Notes: generated by a model from the letters alone, not told the origin. A stretch of DNA of 64,000 nt from Alectoria sarmentosa (GCA_009733775.1 WOGZ01000020.1:1-64000), one strand, 5' to 3'. Positions 44,548 to 58,114 are shown, numbered from the stretch's first letter. Made by a program: numbers and translations.

Positions 44548-46459
44548 TGGGAAGGATAGCAAGAGCTATATGTAGATGGTGATGATTTTGATATTGTAAA
44601 TGTTTGCTAGATGCGATTGTTTAGTCGAAGTGAGTCTGAAAGGAGTGTTGTTAGCGATCAAGGTGGTTGGTAAATGAGTGTAAGGTTGAGAGTCGCAAAG
44701 CCTTGGGAGCAATGTAAACTACTGAAATGACTGGACAGTACTTGGAAAGCACAATAGAGAGTTGAGGCAGAGTGAATTCAAGCCTATGCTGAAGTGAATC
44801 TGTGTATGTAGGACCAGGCAATTTGAATTGCGAAGGCCTGGCCAAGGGACAAAAGCTGAAACTCTGCATGAATGGAAATTGTACTCCTTTGGCCGCGTGA
44901 CAATGAGAAGCAAGCACACGTGGCTGAAGGCGGCGGTGTCGGTAACAATGAAATGGGGTGACTTGAGATCGTACCTGCTATTGAACTTGGGGCCAGCGCG
45001 TTCTAGAAGCGATTGGATTGAATGGTTGAAAGAATGAATGAAGCTGTAAAAGAGTGTTGGCTTGGACGAAGGAAGCAGTGATCAAGGAATGAGTGACTTG
45101 ATTTCTGTTCCACCAATCGTCAAGAGAGGCAAAGGAGCAAAGGAGAGAGCGACGACGGCGAGGTTGGACGTGTGGGGAGCAGGGAGGTACAAAGGAAGAC
45201 AAATCCAGGGGTAGGGGTTAGCTAATTTCGCTAAGGGGCTTGGCGAGAGTTTCATGCGGCTTTGGCAGTTTGGCTGGCCGGGCACCGGGCAGAAGCGAAT
45301 GTCTTTTCTCCAACCGCCATCACTTGTGCGTGATTTTGTTTGACTCTGCGACGGAAAGGTCGAGACGATTCGTTATATTTCTTTCTCCCTGTCTCCATGT
45401 GCCCGCTGCTCTGGGCGTCTGTCGCAGTGTCGGAATGTAAACAAATTTTGTTTGATGTGAGCGCAACGCGATGAAACAACACCCTGCATATTCGCCGCAA
45501 TTCTGTATGCGTAAGGCTCTCTTCTTTTGTTAAATTATTACCGTCCCACCTTACCGTATTCCTCGGTCATGGCAGGCTGGAAGATTCAAATTTCGCACAC
45601 TTTCGAGAGTGTCGAAGTCTCCTGTTTTGAAGCTGTCATGCACCACAAGGCGGGCAAGAAGGCGGCGTCATCGCATTGCAATTACCGTGCTGCATATGTG
45701 CCCAGCATAAAACAAATGCTCCAATTTCAAAATTGTGACAATTTACCAGCACACGGTCTTTGTACATATGACAGATGACAAGAATTGGATGGAAAATTTC
45801 CCAAGAGGAAGGTGACGTGGCATCGATACTTATCAACGGCGTCGGTGTTGCTTTTCGTGGCTCATGTTCTGCCCCAAAGTCGCGAAAACTTTCGTTTGTA
45901 TATATCCCGAAACAAGATGAAGGGAATGGGGGCACGCTTCCCCTCATATAGCACTGTAAGATTAGGAGATTTGATACAACATATAATTGCTTTTCAGCTG
46001 TGGGTTGGCTTGTTGGTGAATTCCTCCACGGATCCACTCGGCTGACGGGTAGGCCGTACGTTTGTAGTCTAATCGAGCCACGAAGGAATCCCATAGCTCG
46101 TCAGGAACATTTTCTACATCGTGATTCGTGATTCGACTGCAACATGTTTTTTTCGGGTTGAACATCTCGTGTTGAATACGATCTTCCCCGTATTCCTGCT
46201 TTGCCGACCTTCTGTTCCTGGAACCAGCAGGCTGTCGCCAGGCCACTGGTTTCACCAGAAGTTGAGTTTGATTCCCGGATTCTAGAAAGAACCACAATAT
46301 ACCTAACAGGTTGAAAATTCTATGTGCAAAAAATCTAGGGAAGTGCCGTCTTAGAAGAAGTACAGCATCCAAGCAGACCGGTATCTTGCAACGCTCGCTC
46401 ATTCCAGATGCTTTTCCTAGTCATCTATGCTCATCATATTCTAAACGTCCCCAAAAATT
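44548..46459. other. Intergenic, nothing supported
   Basis: About 1.9 kb with short frames only. It lies upstream of the Asp f 4-like gene and downstream of the MFS gene (both on the - strand). No promoter element could be assigned. Confidence 0.5.
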
Positions 46460-48604
46460 TCAGACGTTGTCGTCTCCGTTCGCCTTCTCCGTATCCGTCG
46501 TTGGTGCCGTCGCTGTCTCAGTTGGAGCGGTAAATTCCCCACTCTTCCTTCCGTTCATAGCAGACGCCCTTTTGCTGGCCCTCTTACTCTCAGCTTCATG
46601 TTTCCTCTCCAACCGGTTTTGCTCTTCCACCGCCAAGCCCGTTTTGGTCACTTCATGCGTCTTGCTCAACGTCTTCCTCTTGATAAATAGACTCACGGCC
46701 AGTCCAGCTGCTGCAATGCAAACGTAAAAGATCCACATGTCTCGTAGACTTGCCACGTAGATGGCTCTGACTGTACCTCTACCTGGCTCTGGAAGATTCT
46801 TCACGACAGATGTAGCGGCACCTGCACCGCCACCACCAAGTAAAGAGCCGGTTTGCTCGTTCGTGGCTGAAATCAGGGCCGCTTCGCGCTTTTTCATTCC
46901 ATTTTGAAAGATGACGCCGCCAATGACGACGGAGATGGCGGTACTGAGGTTGCGAATGAAACCAAAGGTCGCTGTGGCAGTCGCGATATCCCTCGGAGGC
47001 ACAAGCGTTTGCAGGGCTATGAGAGGCGCCTGGAAGTTTGGCCCCACTCCAATACCGGCTATGATTTGGAAGGGAAAGATGCGACCCCAGGTACGACTGA
47101 CGGGGAGGTCGATGTAGAGACCGAAGCCGACGGTCATGAAGAACAGTCCAAACCAGATAGGGGGAAGGTATTGACCTGTCTTCTTTATGAAGATGCCGAC
47201 AACGACGGAGGCGAGGGAGAGGGAGATCACAAAGGGAAAAAGGTAAACGCCGCTTAGAATAGGATTGGCGCCAAGGACGGCTTGAAAATAGAGAGGGTAA
47301 AAATAGGCACCGGAAATGAAGACCATGCCGTGGACGAAACAGACGGATAGCGCAGCAAGATTGGAAGGTTTGGAGAAGAGGCGGAGTGGCATCATTGGGT
47401 ATTTCGCAAACTTCCATTCGTTGATGAAGAAGAGGACGATGGTGATCACGCCAAACACCAGTAGGCAGACGACTGTCGCGGAGGACCAGGGAAAGGATAC
47501 ACCGCCGTATTCAAGGCCAAGGAGGAACATAACAGTGCCGCCGGTTATCAGTATAACGCCAAGCCAGTCGATGGCTTTCAGGCCATCTAGGATGGGGGTT
47601 TTGGGTGTTTCGATGTCGAGGAAGACCATGATGATGGCGAAGGCAATGCTATCAAACGGGACTGAGGAATATCAGCCGGGTGCGTAAGCAGAGGTCAAAG
47701 GCAGGTGGTGACTTACGATTGATGTAGAAGCACCAGCGCCACGAGACTTTCTCTGTGAAGACACCTCCAAGTATTGGACCGAGAGCACTTGCAATACCCC
47801 AAACACCCCCAATCATACCAAAATATTTCCCACGCTCTCTACGGATCTGTATCAGTTTGTAGTCCCTCATGCATGAACACTGAATCGTACCTCATACTGA
47901 ACAAGTCGCTGATGCAAATGTTGGCCAAGATTATCAAGCCTCCACCTCCTGTTCCTTGTATAATTCGACCCGCAAGCAGCATCTGGATATTGATACTCAG
48001 AGCGGATATGAGAGAGCCAACGAAGAAAATAGCATTGGCCACCAATATAATTGGCTTGCGACCCCAGATATCACTGATCTTCCCCCATGTAGGCGTCGCT
48101 GCTGCCGCTGCCAAAAGGTAGGCGGATCCTATCCATGTGTAGTCGGCTTCCGAGGAGTGGAAGTGTGCGGTGATTGTCGGAACGGCGGTTGTGACGATAG
48201 TCTAGATGGATATTAATGGAGGTAGAAGTGGATGGTATACGCACAAGACTCACAGTATCGAGAGCAGCAAGAAACACAGCGATCTAAACGCTCAATCAGC
48301 AAAGCTCGAGTTCGGATATCTCAATCTGGATATCCCTTACCATGAGCGATCCCATGATCAAGGCAACCTTCCCTTTACTTCGCTGTGGTGCTTGTGGAGG
48401 TACCGGTGGCTTCTCTTCTGCCCCTGCTTCATTTTTCGCCTCCACAACTTCGTCTGATCCATTCGAGGGCGTGTCGACTGATCCATTAGGAGCTTTTTCT
48501 GATGAGCCGTCGCCGACATTTTCAGCGTCATCAGCTCCTGCGACTGCGACTGCGACATCTTCGAGGCGCTCGGCCTGAGAAGGGTCTTCAACTGTTGAGG
48601 ACAT
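46460..48604 (-). CDS. MFS drug:H+ antiporter, DHA2 (14-span) type
   Basis: Five exons: 48604-48341, 48283-48254 (only 30 nt), 48201-47891, 47838-47717 and 47661-46460. Introns are 52-57 nt; phases agree; 642 aa. The hydrophilic acidic N-terminus (about 80 aa) is followed by the first span, IAVFLAALDT, where DHA2 proteins carry their typical LDxTIV motif. Motif A is WGKISDIWGRK; motif C-like GIASALGPILGGVFTEKVSWRWCFYINLP follows. A late loop reads GVGPNFQAPLIALQTLVPPRDIATATATFGFIRNL. The C-terminal tail is Lys/Glu/Thr-rich. Such transporters export drugs, toxins or metabolites across the plasma membrane; the substrate cannot be read from the sequence. No biosynthetic cluster adjoins it. Confidence 0.92.
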
Positions 48605-49356
48605 GACAAAGGGAGGCACCACAATTCAAAAGCGATCAAAATGTGGGGCGCAAATTCTGGGTGTATAGTCGCTCTTTATGTCCTGACTCCTGAGGGAGCC
48701 ATGACGCAGGATGCATGCGAGAGGACGACATTATTTGCAAATTGCATTAGGCAAAAATGCACAGATTGTTAGGACCTCGGCGTTTACTAAAGCCGAAAGT
48801 CCATTTGGGAAGACTTGGAGGCGAATGCCGATGCGGGTCTTCGATCTTTTGTTTCGCGGCTCTTAAAAGCTTGTTTGATTGCTTGACGTCGCTAGCGCAG
48901 CGCCTGTCTTTTTGCTTTTTGGATACACATGGTAAAGTACCCAAGGAAAGTAATAATATACACAGTAATCGATAATCAGATAACTGTTCAACGGAGGCTT
49001 TTGACAAGGGTTTTTCGAGATCCTTGGCGTGGGGATGACTACGACTACTAGGTCTTCACGTATCATGGCAAGGGATAAAATACGCAAAAGACAATCAACT
49101 CATCACCTTGTCAAGGCACAAAGCCTCGATGTTGACCCACCAACGGGCCTTCCATTCAAATCATGTGTACATTGTAGCTAGCTGTGTTTGAAGAAGACAA
49201 TGATGCATGCTCAATTAGAAACCGCTAAAGCGAGCGTATGGGTATCCGGTCATTCGATCCGCGTAATATCATTTAGAAACATCCCGGTGTATGCAATTCC
49301 TCGTCGTACCCGAGCAGTAAATTAAACACGTGTTCCTCAATAATGGTAATTTTGCG
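48605..49356. other. Intergenic between the MADS-box and MFS genes
   Basis: About 750 bp, no gene supported. It should contain the MFS promoter and the 3' end of the MADS-box gene; both are on the - strand. Confidence 0.5.
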
Positions 49357-51224
49357 TCACGTTTTTACCCTTTTCGCCGCCTCCTGGCCCTCTTGATCTG
49401 GGCTCTTCCTCTTCCGGTCTCCATCCTCGTCCCTAAAACTCGATCCAACCATCACCGGCGTTTGGAGGTTCAGAGGGCTGGGAAGAAGATTGCTGTCGCC
49501 TCCCGAACGGCCAAAATTCCATTCTGGGTAGAATGATGATGGTGAAGGGAGTAAGCCATCAGCGACAAATCGTGATGGTAATGCTGATATGGGTGTTTCG
49601 ATGCTATTATTGTTACTGCTGTAGGATTGACCTTGCGAAGGTCCTCCGGGCGGATGCGGTCGAGCAAACGGATTTGGGGGCCCAGATGCACCTGCACTCA
49701 GAACCGCGCTCGCACTTGGCGATGAGGGTGGCAATGGTGGCAAGACAACACCGGTACCGGAAGAATGACTCGCTTCGGTGCTCTTCGCTGGTGTATCACT
49801 AGTATTAACTGCGGACGGACGGGGTGAAGAAGCAGAAGCACTGTCGGCGTCCGATTGCTCCTCAGGTATTTGGACCTTGAGCCTTGGTCTCTTTGCGTTT
49901 GATTGGGCGGTGTTTGATCGTGATGGGGGAGGAAATTCTACCGAGTTTGTTCTCCTAGGAACTGGAGCCTCTCTCTGCAACCTTGATGAAGATGTAAGCT
50001 TTGAGGCCTGGTTTCGTATCTCTGATTGCGTGTCATTTTCGCGCTTGATATCCGGCTTGGGCTCAGTGGTGCTTTTGCCAATACCCCAATGTTGAGCCAA
50101 CAGTGATCGACTATCGTCGATGGGAGTGAAAATGCTTCGGGATTTGGCTGGCTGGGGCTGTTGGAGTCGGTTCGACTGATCATCTTGAGATTGCTCGCGT
50201 TCAGGTTGAGGTGGAGAGGGCATGTGCTGTTGTTGCTGCTGTTGGCGTTCGTGTTGTGGAAACGCGGGTGGTAAAGACTGTCTCCTTTGCTCTTGCAAGT
50301 ACGCCTGCTGCACTTGAGGATGCGGGGCAGTTGCTTGTTGGAGTTGACCGTAATAGTGGGCTTGTTGGGCTTGCTGTTGAGGGTGATGAGGCGCGACCGG
50401 CATGCCTTGAGCCGCTTGAGTGTTGTACATTGGAGTCTGTCGAGTGTAGGCATAACCGTTGGTAGCTTGGGGGGCTTGGCTGACCTGCTGGAGGTGGGAG
50501 GGACCTGGACCGAGGCTTCCACTCATACGGCGTGGATTGGGGACGCTATTTCTCGATCCCGGTCGAGATATCATTTGAGCCTGAGGCGTATGCTGTCTCT
50601 GGTATGGGACACCGTTCTGGATAACTTGGATAGGAGGAGACGCGTTTCTCATGTAGCTTGTGGTGTTTTGTAGATGTGGAGGAAGACTGTGTTCTCGTGG
50701 CATTGGATCTTCTAGCGGTGGTGTGCCCATTTCATCATCGTCCTCATCGTCCATGCCCCCGCCGTTGAAATCTCCGGGGCCCTTGTGTTCGTGTGCGCTA
50801 CCATACTATCACAGTCGTTAGCCTCGAGACAAAGACCGAAGTATTGGCACTCACGTAATGAAATCTGTCAATCGTCTCATTTATATCGCCGGATGAGTAT
50901 TCATATAGCTTTTTGTTGTGGCCAAAGATAATGACAGCGACGTCGACGGAGCAGAGGACTGAAAGCTCATGAGCTTTCTTGAACAGGCCGCCTTTGCGCT
51001 TGAGGAAGGTGCTGGAAGAAACAATCAGCAAGTTTTCTTATTGGCGAGAAAAACCGATGGAGCTTTGAGATGTTGTGCAGGTGAAATGGCAAATTGGGTG
51101 CAGCTTGTTGATGAAGTCGGCCCAGTGGGGATTGCGCAGCGCATGATGGGAAGGGTCCATTGACTTACACAGATCGGTTTCTGTCGTCCTTGATCGCCTT
51201 AATTTCGATCTTCCGTCTGCCCAT
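49357..51224 (-). CDS. rlmA: MADS-box transcription factor, MEF2/Rlm1 type
   Basis: Three exons: 51224-51169, 51011-50855 and 50805-49357. Introns are 157 and 49 nt; product 553 aa. The N-terminus MGRRKIEIKAIKDDRNRSV joins TFLKRKGGLFKKAHELSVLC and DVAVIIFGHNKKLYEYSSGDI, the MEF2-class MADS domain, followed by YYGSAHEHKGPGDFN. The rest is low complexity: acidic DDEDDDE, Gln/Pro-rich (QQQQQQH), Ser/Pro-rich, with a Lys/Arg-rich end (RKRKSPDQEGQEAAKRVKT) that could be a nuclear signal. In yeast Rlm1 and Aspergillus RlmA this factor is activated by the cell-wall-integrity MAP kinase and induces wall genes. Many SP/TP sites fit that. The symbol is by family resemblance only. Confidence 0.9.
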
Positions 51225-52939
51225 AGCGACTGTGGTAGCTTGTATCGACAGACAGTAATGGGTACTTGGATAGTGGGGTTCAGAGGGAGTTGTCGGGAGT
51301 GGACTCGGGGGTGTTGTAGATGGGAGAATTCTTCATGTAGAATACGTGGCTAGAATGGCGAGCGATTGTTCCGACTCAGCGGTTGCAAAGCAATTCCTCC
51401 TTGTTATGTTTGCGCGTTCTTGTAGAGCAGTCAGGATATATGACCAGAGCTCTAAATTTTACCGAAGTTGATTTGACGTGCCTGCGTTTCTAATAATAAA
51501 GAGACAAGCAGAAATGGCCTCGAAAACCACCTGTTTTAGGGGAGTATTTTCCTTGGCGATGTTTGACGCTTATCCTTTCTCATAAAAGAGTATTAATAGT
51601 CCTGCAAACAGTCAATTTAGCTCTCTCCGTCTCACCACCGGGATCCTATCAGAGCGCTCATGTTTGAAAATAGCGGCTAATTCACTTCTTCAGGCGTAGC
51701 CTCATTGAACATCGCGTCTGGACCTTCAAAACAGCACTCATCTCAGAGCTCCTACTCGGCAGTCTCAAGAAGCTATAAAATGATCACCATCGACGTTGTA
51801 TCTGGCTCGTAACCAGCGTCATACATGATTAAGTCGATGGAGAAGTTGTCATTGCAAGGTTAGAGGGAGGCATCCGTGAGAGGCGAGCGTAGGCGCTGGG
51901 CCGTTCTCCGGTTAGCATTGCTGACTTTTCACAATTTTTCTCACAGTTCACCAGAGTGACGATGACCCCTTGAGTCACAGCTTCAAAAGGCGAACTTGGT
52001 GTCAATTCTTTTTTGCCGTAAAGCGTCAGTCTCTCAAGCACATTAGCGTTAAAAGATGCCGACGACGAACGCTGTGCTATTCGTAGAAATTGCGGACAGT
52101 GAAGCTTCATATGTCCCAAATAAGCTACATATCTTGCACTATGACAAGGCACGATAGCATCAGTTCTGACCTCCACACGGACGGGAAGGAGGGGCGCTTG
52201 AAGATACTTTATGGATATCTGATGCGGCTCTTTTCAAGCTTGGGCCCCACATATCTGTTGGTGGAGCGGAAGCTAAGTATCTATTTCTAGCCACCACGTT
52301 TGTTTGAGGGGCTATTCTGTGAATCATCTCGACGACATTTCCACCTTCCTCGTTATGGTCAAGGAAAACTGAAGATGAACAGATGGCGCTTGTGGATCGA
52401 CAACAGACTGAACGTGATGTCCTTGCATCGTTGATTTGTTGGGCCAGACCTAGTCCGGATAAGATTCGAGAAATATCTTCTCTGATCCTGATCTTCAGAC
52501 ACCTAAAAACGTACCGTGAATCCCGTGATATTGACTAATTCAGATCAGATTCCGAGGTGAGCGGACTGCTATCAATACGCTAAAATAGGTTCTATTCTCA
52601 TGCGAACGGCAGTAGACTGACTGATATAGAAACGGTCAAGGTACGGAGTTGCATCCGTCATCCCGCGCAAAACAACTGAGTCTCTCTCTAGTCTACCACT
52701 ATGTGTTGTGAACGGTTTTGAACTACCAAGGCGGCCTTCATCCCAATCGTTCCCCAACCACGACCTTTGAGCATCATGACTCCCTATGCAAATTGAGAAT
52801 TGGTATTACTTCTTCAGCGTAAAATCTTGGTCGGATGGCATGTGTGAGAAGTACAGAGCTGTCTTTGATCCCTGTATATTTCTTGCAATTCAGGCTCTGG
52901 TACCGGGTGTGGGGGGGGAGAAGGATTGGCTCCGGAATG
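51225..52939. other. Upstream region of the MADS-box gene, no gene supported
   Basis: About 1.7 kb with short frames only. Long 5' regions are common for fungal transcription factor genes. Nothing else was recognised. Confidence 0.5.
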
Positions 52940-53302
52940 GACGTACAACTCTTCAGGGACTTGCAGCTTTTTCCTTCGTGTCCCTTTTTGCTTTCTCCTT
53001 CTGAGCAAGGCGGCGTTTACAGTAGTTCACAGCTTTTCGCATATGACCGAGATCATCAACCTCATCCCTGGATGCATCCTTTTTGGGATTCCTCCTCAAG
53101 GTCTCAATGATCTGGCGGCCGCTGCCAGTTTTATGAGATATCATACTGTAACATTGTCGCTGATGGAGAGACGTTTACTTTTCATGGCCAATAGTCTCAC
53201 CAGATCCGTCTCACTTGTTCCGCCCGAATTTTCCGACTGTCACTCCCTCAGCCATTTTTCTAGCTCTCCAGCCGTCATGTTGACAAGTTTATTGAACCTC
53301 CT
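52940..53302 (-). pseudogene. Decayed DUF3140-family gene
   Basis: On the - strand, pieces in different frames read in the order of a DUF3140 protein: RRFNKLVNMTAGELEKWLRE, then a stop; DGSGETIGHE in a second frame; GSGRQIIETLRRNPKKDA..DLGHMRKAVNYCKRRLAQKEKAKRDT in a third; and finally KSLK after another shift. Fungal DUF3140 proteins carry these blocks (FxxLVNMT, GETIGHESGRKI, HMRKVV.Y.KRHLAQ, KSLKNWGHD). No set of normal introns I tried restores one frame, and a TGA follows WLRE. Unlike the retroelements, damage here is mainly by small indels. A real gene with unusual splicing is the alternative. The family assignment is from memory. Confidence 0.5.
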
Positions 53303-54515
53303 GATTTGAGTCAGCGCAGCACCATGAGCAAGATCGAAGACGAACGCACTTAATGACGGTATCATCGTCTTTCGCCATCCTACGAAGAGAAAATTGATCT
53401 TCTCGACACATGTGATGGACTGTGCAAGGTTTCGCCGCGAAAGAGACACAGTTCGGTATTGATGAACTCAAGTGAGAAGACCAAATGGTACAACGTCCCC
53501 AAGCCAAGAAATATGGGGATGAATGACATCATAACTTCAGGAGCTCGAGAGCAAAGCAGAAGACCGATTTGCATTTTCCAGTAAGTCCATTCAGACCAAA
53601 AGACATATCTAGACGTAGGCTACATATGTAATGTATGTCCAAATGCCATGAGTTTTAGAGAGACGACTAAATGTCAGACAACTCGTAAGCTGTAATGCTT
53701 TCCAGTCTTGTACGCTCTATCCAATCAATCGTCCCCTTGAAAGCCCATTTAAGGCCCATATGCATTCATAGATAGCGCCACAAAGCGATGCGCTGGGACC
53801 CGTAAGCCTGCAAATCGCGGAGATAACAATCGGTTGGCTGCAGCTATTGCGGGACCGTGCCACGATGTATGCTTAGCTTAGCTTGCTGGATTGATGACCT
53901 CAGTCCTCAACAACATGTTGACCAGTGGGTTGTGGACAGTACCTTGTTTGACTTGAACAATCATTCTACAACATATGACAAAAAGCACAGACCCCCGCCA
54001 AGAGGACCAAAGCTCAGGCGTCGGCGAAGGGTGTCCGAGGTCCTAGCGCCCGAAAGCACTGAAACTTTTGATTGGCGCGACCCAGAAGATTAACGCGTTT
54101 AAGTGAGACCCTTTGGCTCCAGTGGGGTCCCCCGTGGTGCCCCTGAAATTAATTATTTGTAAAGCACCACCACAGTCACACCGTCATGATCATCCTTATC
54201 ACGCCCTCTCAATTGCTCCCTCTACCCATTTGCCATCCTACAACTCCAACCCAAGCATAAGCCATTAAGCGCCAGCCTGAGCCCCAAACATAGACCGAGC
54301 TCCGTCTACGTCAATCAATCAATCAATCAACTCACCGTGCGCCGGTCCCTCAAGCGATTCAACGGGTACTCACCTCACTTTGGCCCTTGTCTAATCATCG
54401 CAGGCCTCCAAAAAATACCAAATCTATAAGGGTAACCATACCAGTCCTACCGATGAATTACAGGATGCCTATGAATGATACCGAAGATCCCGCATAACCC
54501 CTACGCGCATACAAG
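53303..54515. other. Intergenic upstream of the MSB1-like gene
   Basis: About 1.2 kb. It includes a short TCAA repeat (around 54310-54332). The last 400 bp are C-rich, as is common for promoters and 5' leaders of fungal housekeeping genes. No gene is supported. Confidence 0.5.
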
Positions 54516-57500
54516 ATGGGCTTCTTCTCCAAACTCCGGAGCAAGGACAAGGAGGGCGGCGGAGTGGCCACGCCCAGGTCAAAAAAGAAGGCTAACGCCC
54601 ACACAAATGGCGCCGTCGCTTCTACCCCGCCACCAAAACCGCTATGGGAGGGGGATGCTTGGACACGAAAGGAGGTGGAACCGGAAGAAATTCAGGACCT
54701 GTTGAGGGGTTGCACAAACGAACTCAAGTCAAGAGCTTTGGATATGCCTTTTCTCCTTCTGCCGTTCAGACCTGCGTCAGATCCCAGCGCGGCGCGCACG
54801 TTTATAAGAAATTTCTTCAGCATGGAAAGGGATATCGAGCTTAAAGGGGAGCGCTTAGAGCAAGAGTTGATGTTAACGGAGCCAATGGTAGGTAACATTT
54901 AGCGCAAAAACCTCCCCTTTCGGATCACTTTGCGGCGGTTACAAGATGAGTTCCAGGAGCTAAAATTCTAATACTCGTTCGAGTTGTCTGAATGCTCGGG
55001 TTTGCTTCGAAGAAATGCTGACTGGGATCTAGGTCCTGAGCAGCGTCATGAAATGGTGCTGGAGCAGGTTAGCTGGAGGGGTGGTGACATGGGAGGCATA
55101 TGAGCTATTCAAGGTTGGAGAGCAAGATTCCGACATGGCTCGGGATGCCTTCGCTACCTTCATGCCCCTCAGCGTTGAGTCCGACGCACGAACAAAGATC
55201 ATATTCGATTTTTTCGACCTCATGGCTGCAATAGCAGCACATGGCAAAACAAATGGCATGGGCGGTCGAAAGCTGTCGAGGTTAGCCGGCTGGTGGGCAT
55301 TCGAGCAGGTCGATAAGGGCAATGGCTTCGATGGAGGCTATAAATTTTGGTCAAGGTTCGTGAGAAATTCCGACTTCAATCGACGAATACTGACAAAGTA
55401 GCGCTGCTGATGCCACAAGCCATCTGTTCTTCGCATATCTTCGTTCGCTTTCGCCCGAATCTGTCCGAGGATTCAATGGGATATCGGCACTACCCATTTC
55501 TTTGCAAACACTGGTACGAGACACTCAGTATCCACCAACGTACCCGCCATTCGAAGCTACGTCAAAGGTGGTCATGGTCGTCAATTCTGTCTCACCAACT
55601 CCTTTTGCTTTGCTACGTCGGGCCAAGCATTTTGAATATCGAGACGACGATCAAGTATTACAACAGTTCTCGGATTTCGAAGACCCTGTACAAGCTTTGA
55701 CTGATGAGTGTCGGCGGGTATTGAAGAGCATTTCTTCCGCTAATCAGTCAGCCGTATCAAACACTAAAGCTTCAACCAGTCTCGGCGATGCATCTTGGTC
55801 ACGATTTGAAGACATTGGATTTACCGGGCTTGGAGAACACGATGATGACGACGAGCCAGATTCTGCTCTAGGCAAAAAGCGTAAAACACAACACTTATTG
55901 AGATCAGCACCGCAGTCCAGGAGCAATGATCTTGGCCGGCCCACTACTCCTTCCTGGGCTGACTTTCTTTCATCGGGATTTGTTGAAGAATCCCCTAGTC
56001 CAGCACAAGCTCAGCTGTTCCTTCCCTCAGACAAGATCCTACCACCGATTGACTTAGATGGGAGAGCAAAGAGTTCGCAATCACACAAACTCGCATCAAA
56101 TGAGCTTGAGCCTGGCGAGCTTGCAAGTATCAATGCTATAGACCTGGACGATGCTTTTTGGTGGGTCTGGATCACTAGTCTCGCGGGCGAGGAAACCACT
56201 GAACGAAAGTCTGTCTTCGGGAGATGTGCTCTGATCGAGACTAGTATCAGTGGAGGTACCTGGCTGGTCATGGAGGAAATGGTCAAAGGTGCGGCACCTG
56301 AACCAGAAGTTGGAGCGTACATTGCGGAGAAGAAAGGCCGCTTTACGTTTGGCAAAATGAGAACCATGTCGAGGACGAAAACGCTGGGAAGGAAGGCAAA
56401 TGCGCCCAAAATAGATCCTTTCCAACGGAGCAACCAATCGTCGCCAACGATCAAGACAAGTATTGGGCCTGACCAGCATGCGAGAATACAAGCTGCTGCT
56501 GCGGTCTTACAGCAAAAGCAAAAGCAGCAAGAAGCTGGCCAAGATCCAATCAAGTTAAGTCCTCGCAGAGGTCGAGAGGGCGATGGAATCTCAACCAAGA
56601 CCAACAGTGTCTTCACGCTACAGCCTGTCATCATGAGCGAAGCTGGACCTGCGATGAAGTGGGCTAACACCTACGATAAGAATTCGATCCGCGCTGCGTA
56701 TCTGGGGAACAATTTTGCCGGAACAGGCTCTGCGACAGATTTCGGTGCCCCTGGTGGTAACACTCTCGACACAGATGCATCTGTGACGCCTCAACCAACG
56801 AAGGCCAAGGAGGCACCCAGACCTGATTATGGTTTTCCAAAGCAAAACGAGCAGTACAGAGACCTTCCTATATCTGATTCTGGAATCGACACAGACAGAA
56901 GTCTTCCGCCACTACCGGCAGCAACGCCAAGTGAAACAATGATGCAAGCGCCTAGCAGTGCTCCGCCACCGGTGCCTGCTCCACCAGCGCCTTTACCTGT
57001 AACAGATCAAATTCCGTCAGGACCGCCTCCGCCAGCGCCCTTGCCCATAGAACCTGAAGCAAAGCCTGCAAATGCGGTCGCAGCTGACGCCGCAGAGGTA
57101 CCTTTGCCTGCTACCACTCCTGTGGAGACCATTCGAAAGCCGCTACCTACCATACAGGGTGAAGAATTGGAGCCAACGCAGACAATCACTGGTTCTCAGC
57201 CGAACGGTTTGACGCCTATGTCTTCACCAGAGAGTAGAAAGGACCGCAGAAGCGTTAGGAAACAACAATCAGGTTTCAAGGTCTTCTTCGGCAAAAAGAA
57301 GGGACCGATCTTACCTGCGACACCACATCCTGCAGATAGCACTGCCGTGGCGGCTGCTCGCGCTGCGTATGTTGGCCCTCAGATGAAACCAAACTATTTT
57401 GCTTCTGCTTCTTCGACCTCGCTCAGCCGTCGCTTCTCCGGTATTGGAAGGAAGAAGGCACAACCCGCCCCTATGCCAACCTCACCCCCTATTGCGGATG

Positions 57501-58114
57501 CAGAGGAGCCAGCGCCATTCAAAGATAATTATGAATCTCAAGCCAGTCTGAGTCGTGTCGATAGCAACGACGAGCGTGCCGCCAATCGAGAATTCCACAC
57601 TTTCGATCAAGGCCCCCTGGATCAGCCGGCTTTCGTGCCTGCTGATGATGCTCATAATTCCCCACGGGCATCTTTCGTACCAGAAGACTCCACCGACTAT
57701 CCGTCTCGACTGACGACACCTGATGCAGGTGTGCATTATCCGCCGCCAATCAGACGTGGCGAATATGAGCCTTCGGTATCCTCGGAAGAACGGCCGCCTT
57801 CATCGCCGATGCCGATGTCGATGCCAATATCAGCGCTAGAGCAACCCACGCAGACTGATCGCTGGGCGCACATACGCAAGAATGCGGCTGAGAGAGCGGG
57901 GAGGATCAGCGAGGAGAAGAACTCGAGAATGAGTCAAGATAAGACGGAGGATGGAGAGGAGAGTGGGGAGGAGAGCAAGTCTTCTATCCAATTGATTATA
58001 GAACGCAGGTGCTAACTTCTGATAGCCATTGAATCGCGAGTTGCGCGAATCAAAGCGAGAGTGGCGGAATTGACGGGGAACATGCAGTCCGAACCAAGTC
58101 GACCACGGCTCTAA
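54516..58114 (+). CDS. MSB1: MSB1/Mug8-domain morphogenesis protein
   Basis: Four exons: 54516-54887, 55033-55355, 55402-57962 and 58026-58114. Introns are 145, 46 and 63 nt; product 1,114 aa. It begins MGFFSKLRSKDKEGG and has the Msb1/Mug8 domain over roughly residues 45-470: WEGDAWTRKEVEPEEIQDLLR, MPFLLLPFRPASDPSAARTF, VMKWCWSRLAGGVVTWEAYE, FFDLMAAIAAHGKTNGMGGR and DSVSPTPF-like KVVMVVNSVSPTPFALLRR. A long disordered, Pro-rich tail follows (PPPVPAPPAPLP and similar, about 810-850) with basic patches. The last exon adds IESRVARIKARVAELTGNMQ; its donor (GTGGGG) is weak, and without it the protein ends 17 codons later at 58015. Yeast Msb1 acts in polarity and Rho1/glucan-synthase signalling at growth sites. 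Pro-rich motifs suggest SH3 or formin partners. Confidence 0.88.
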
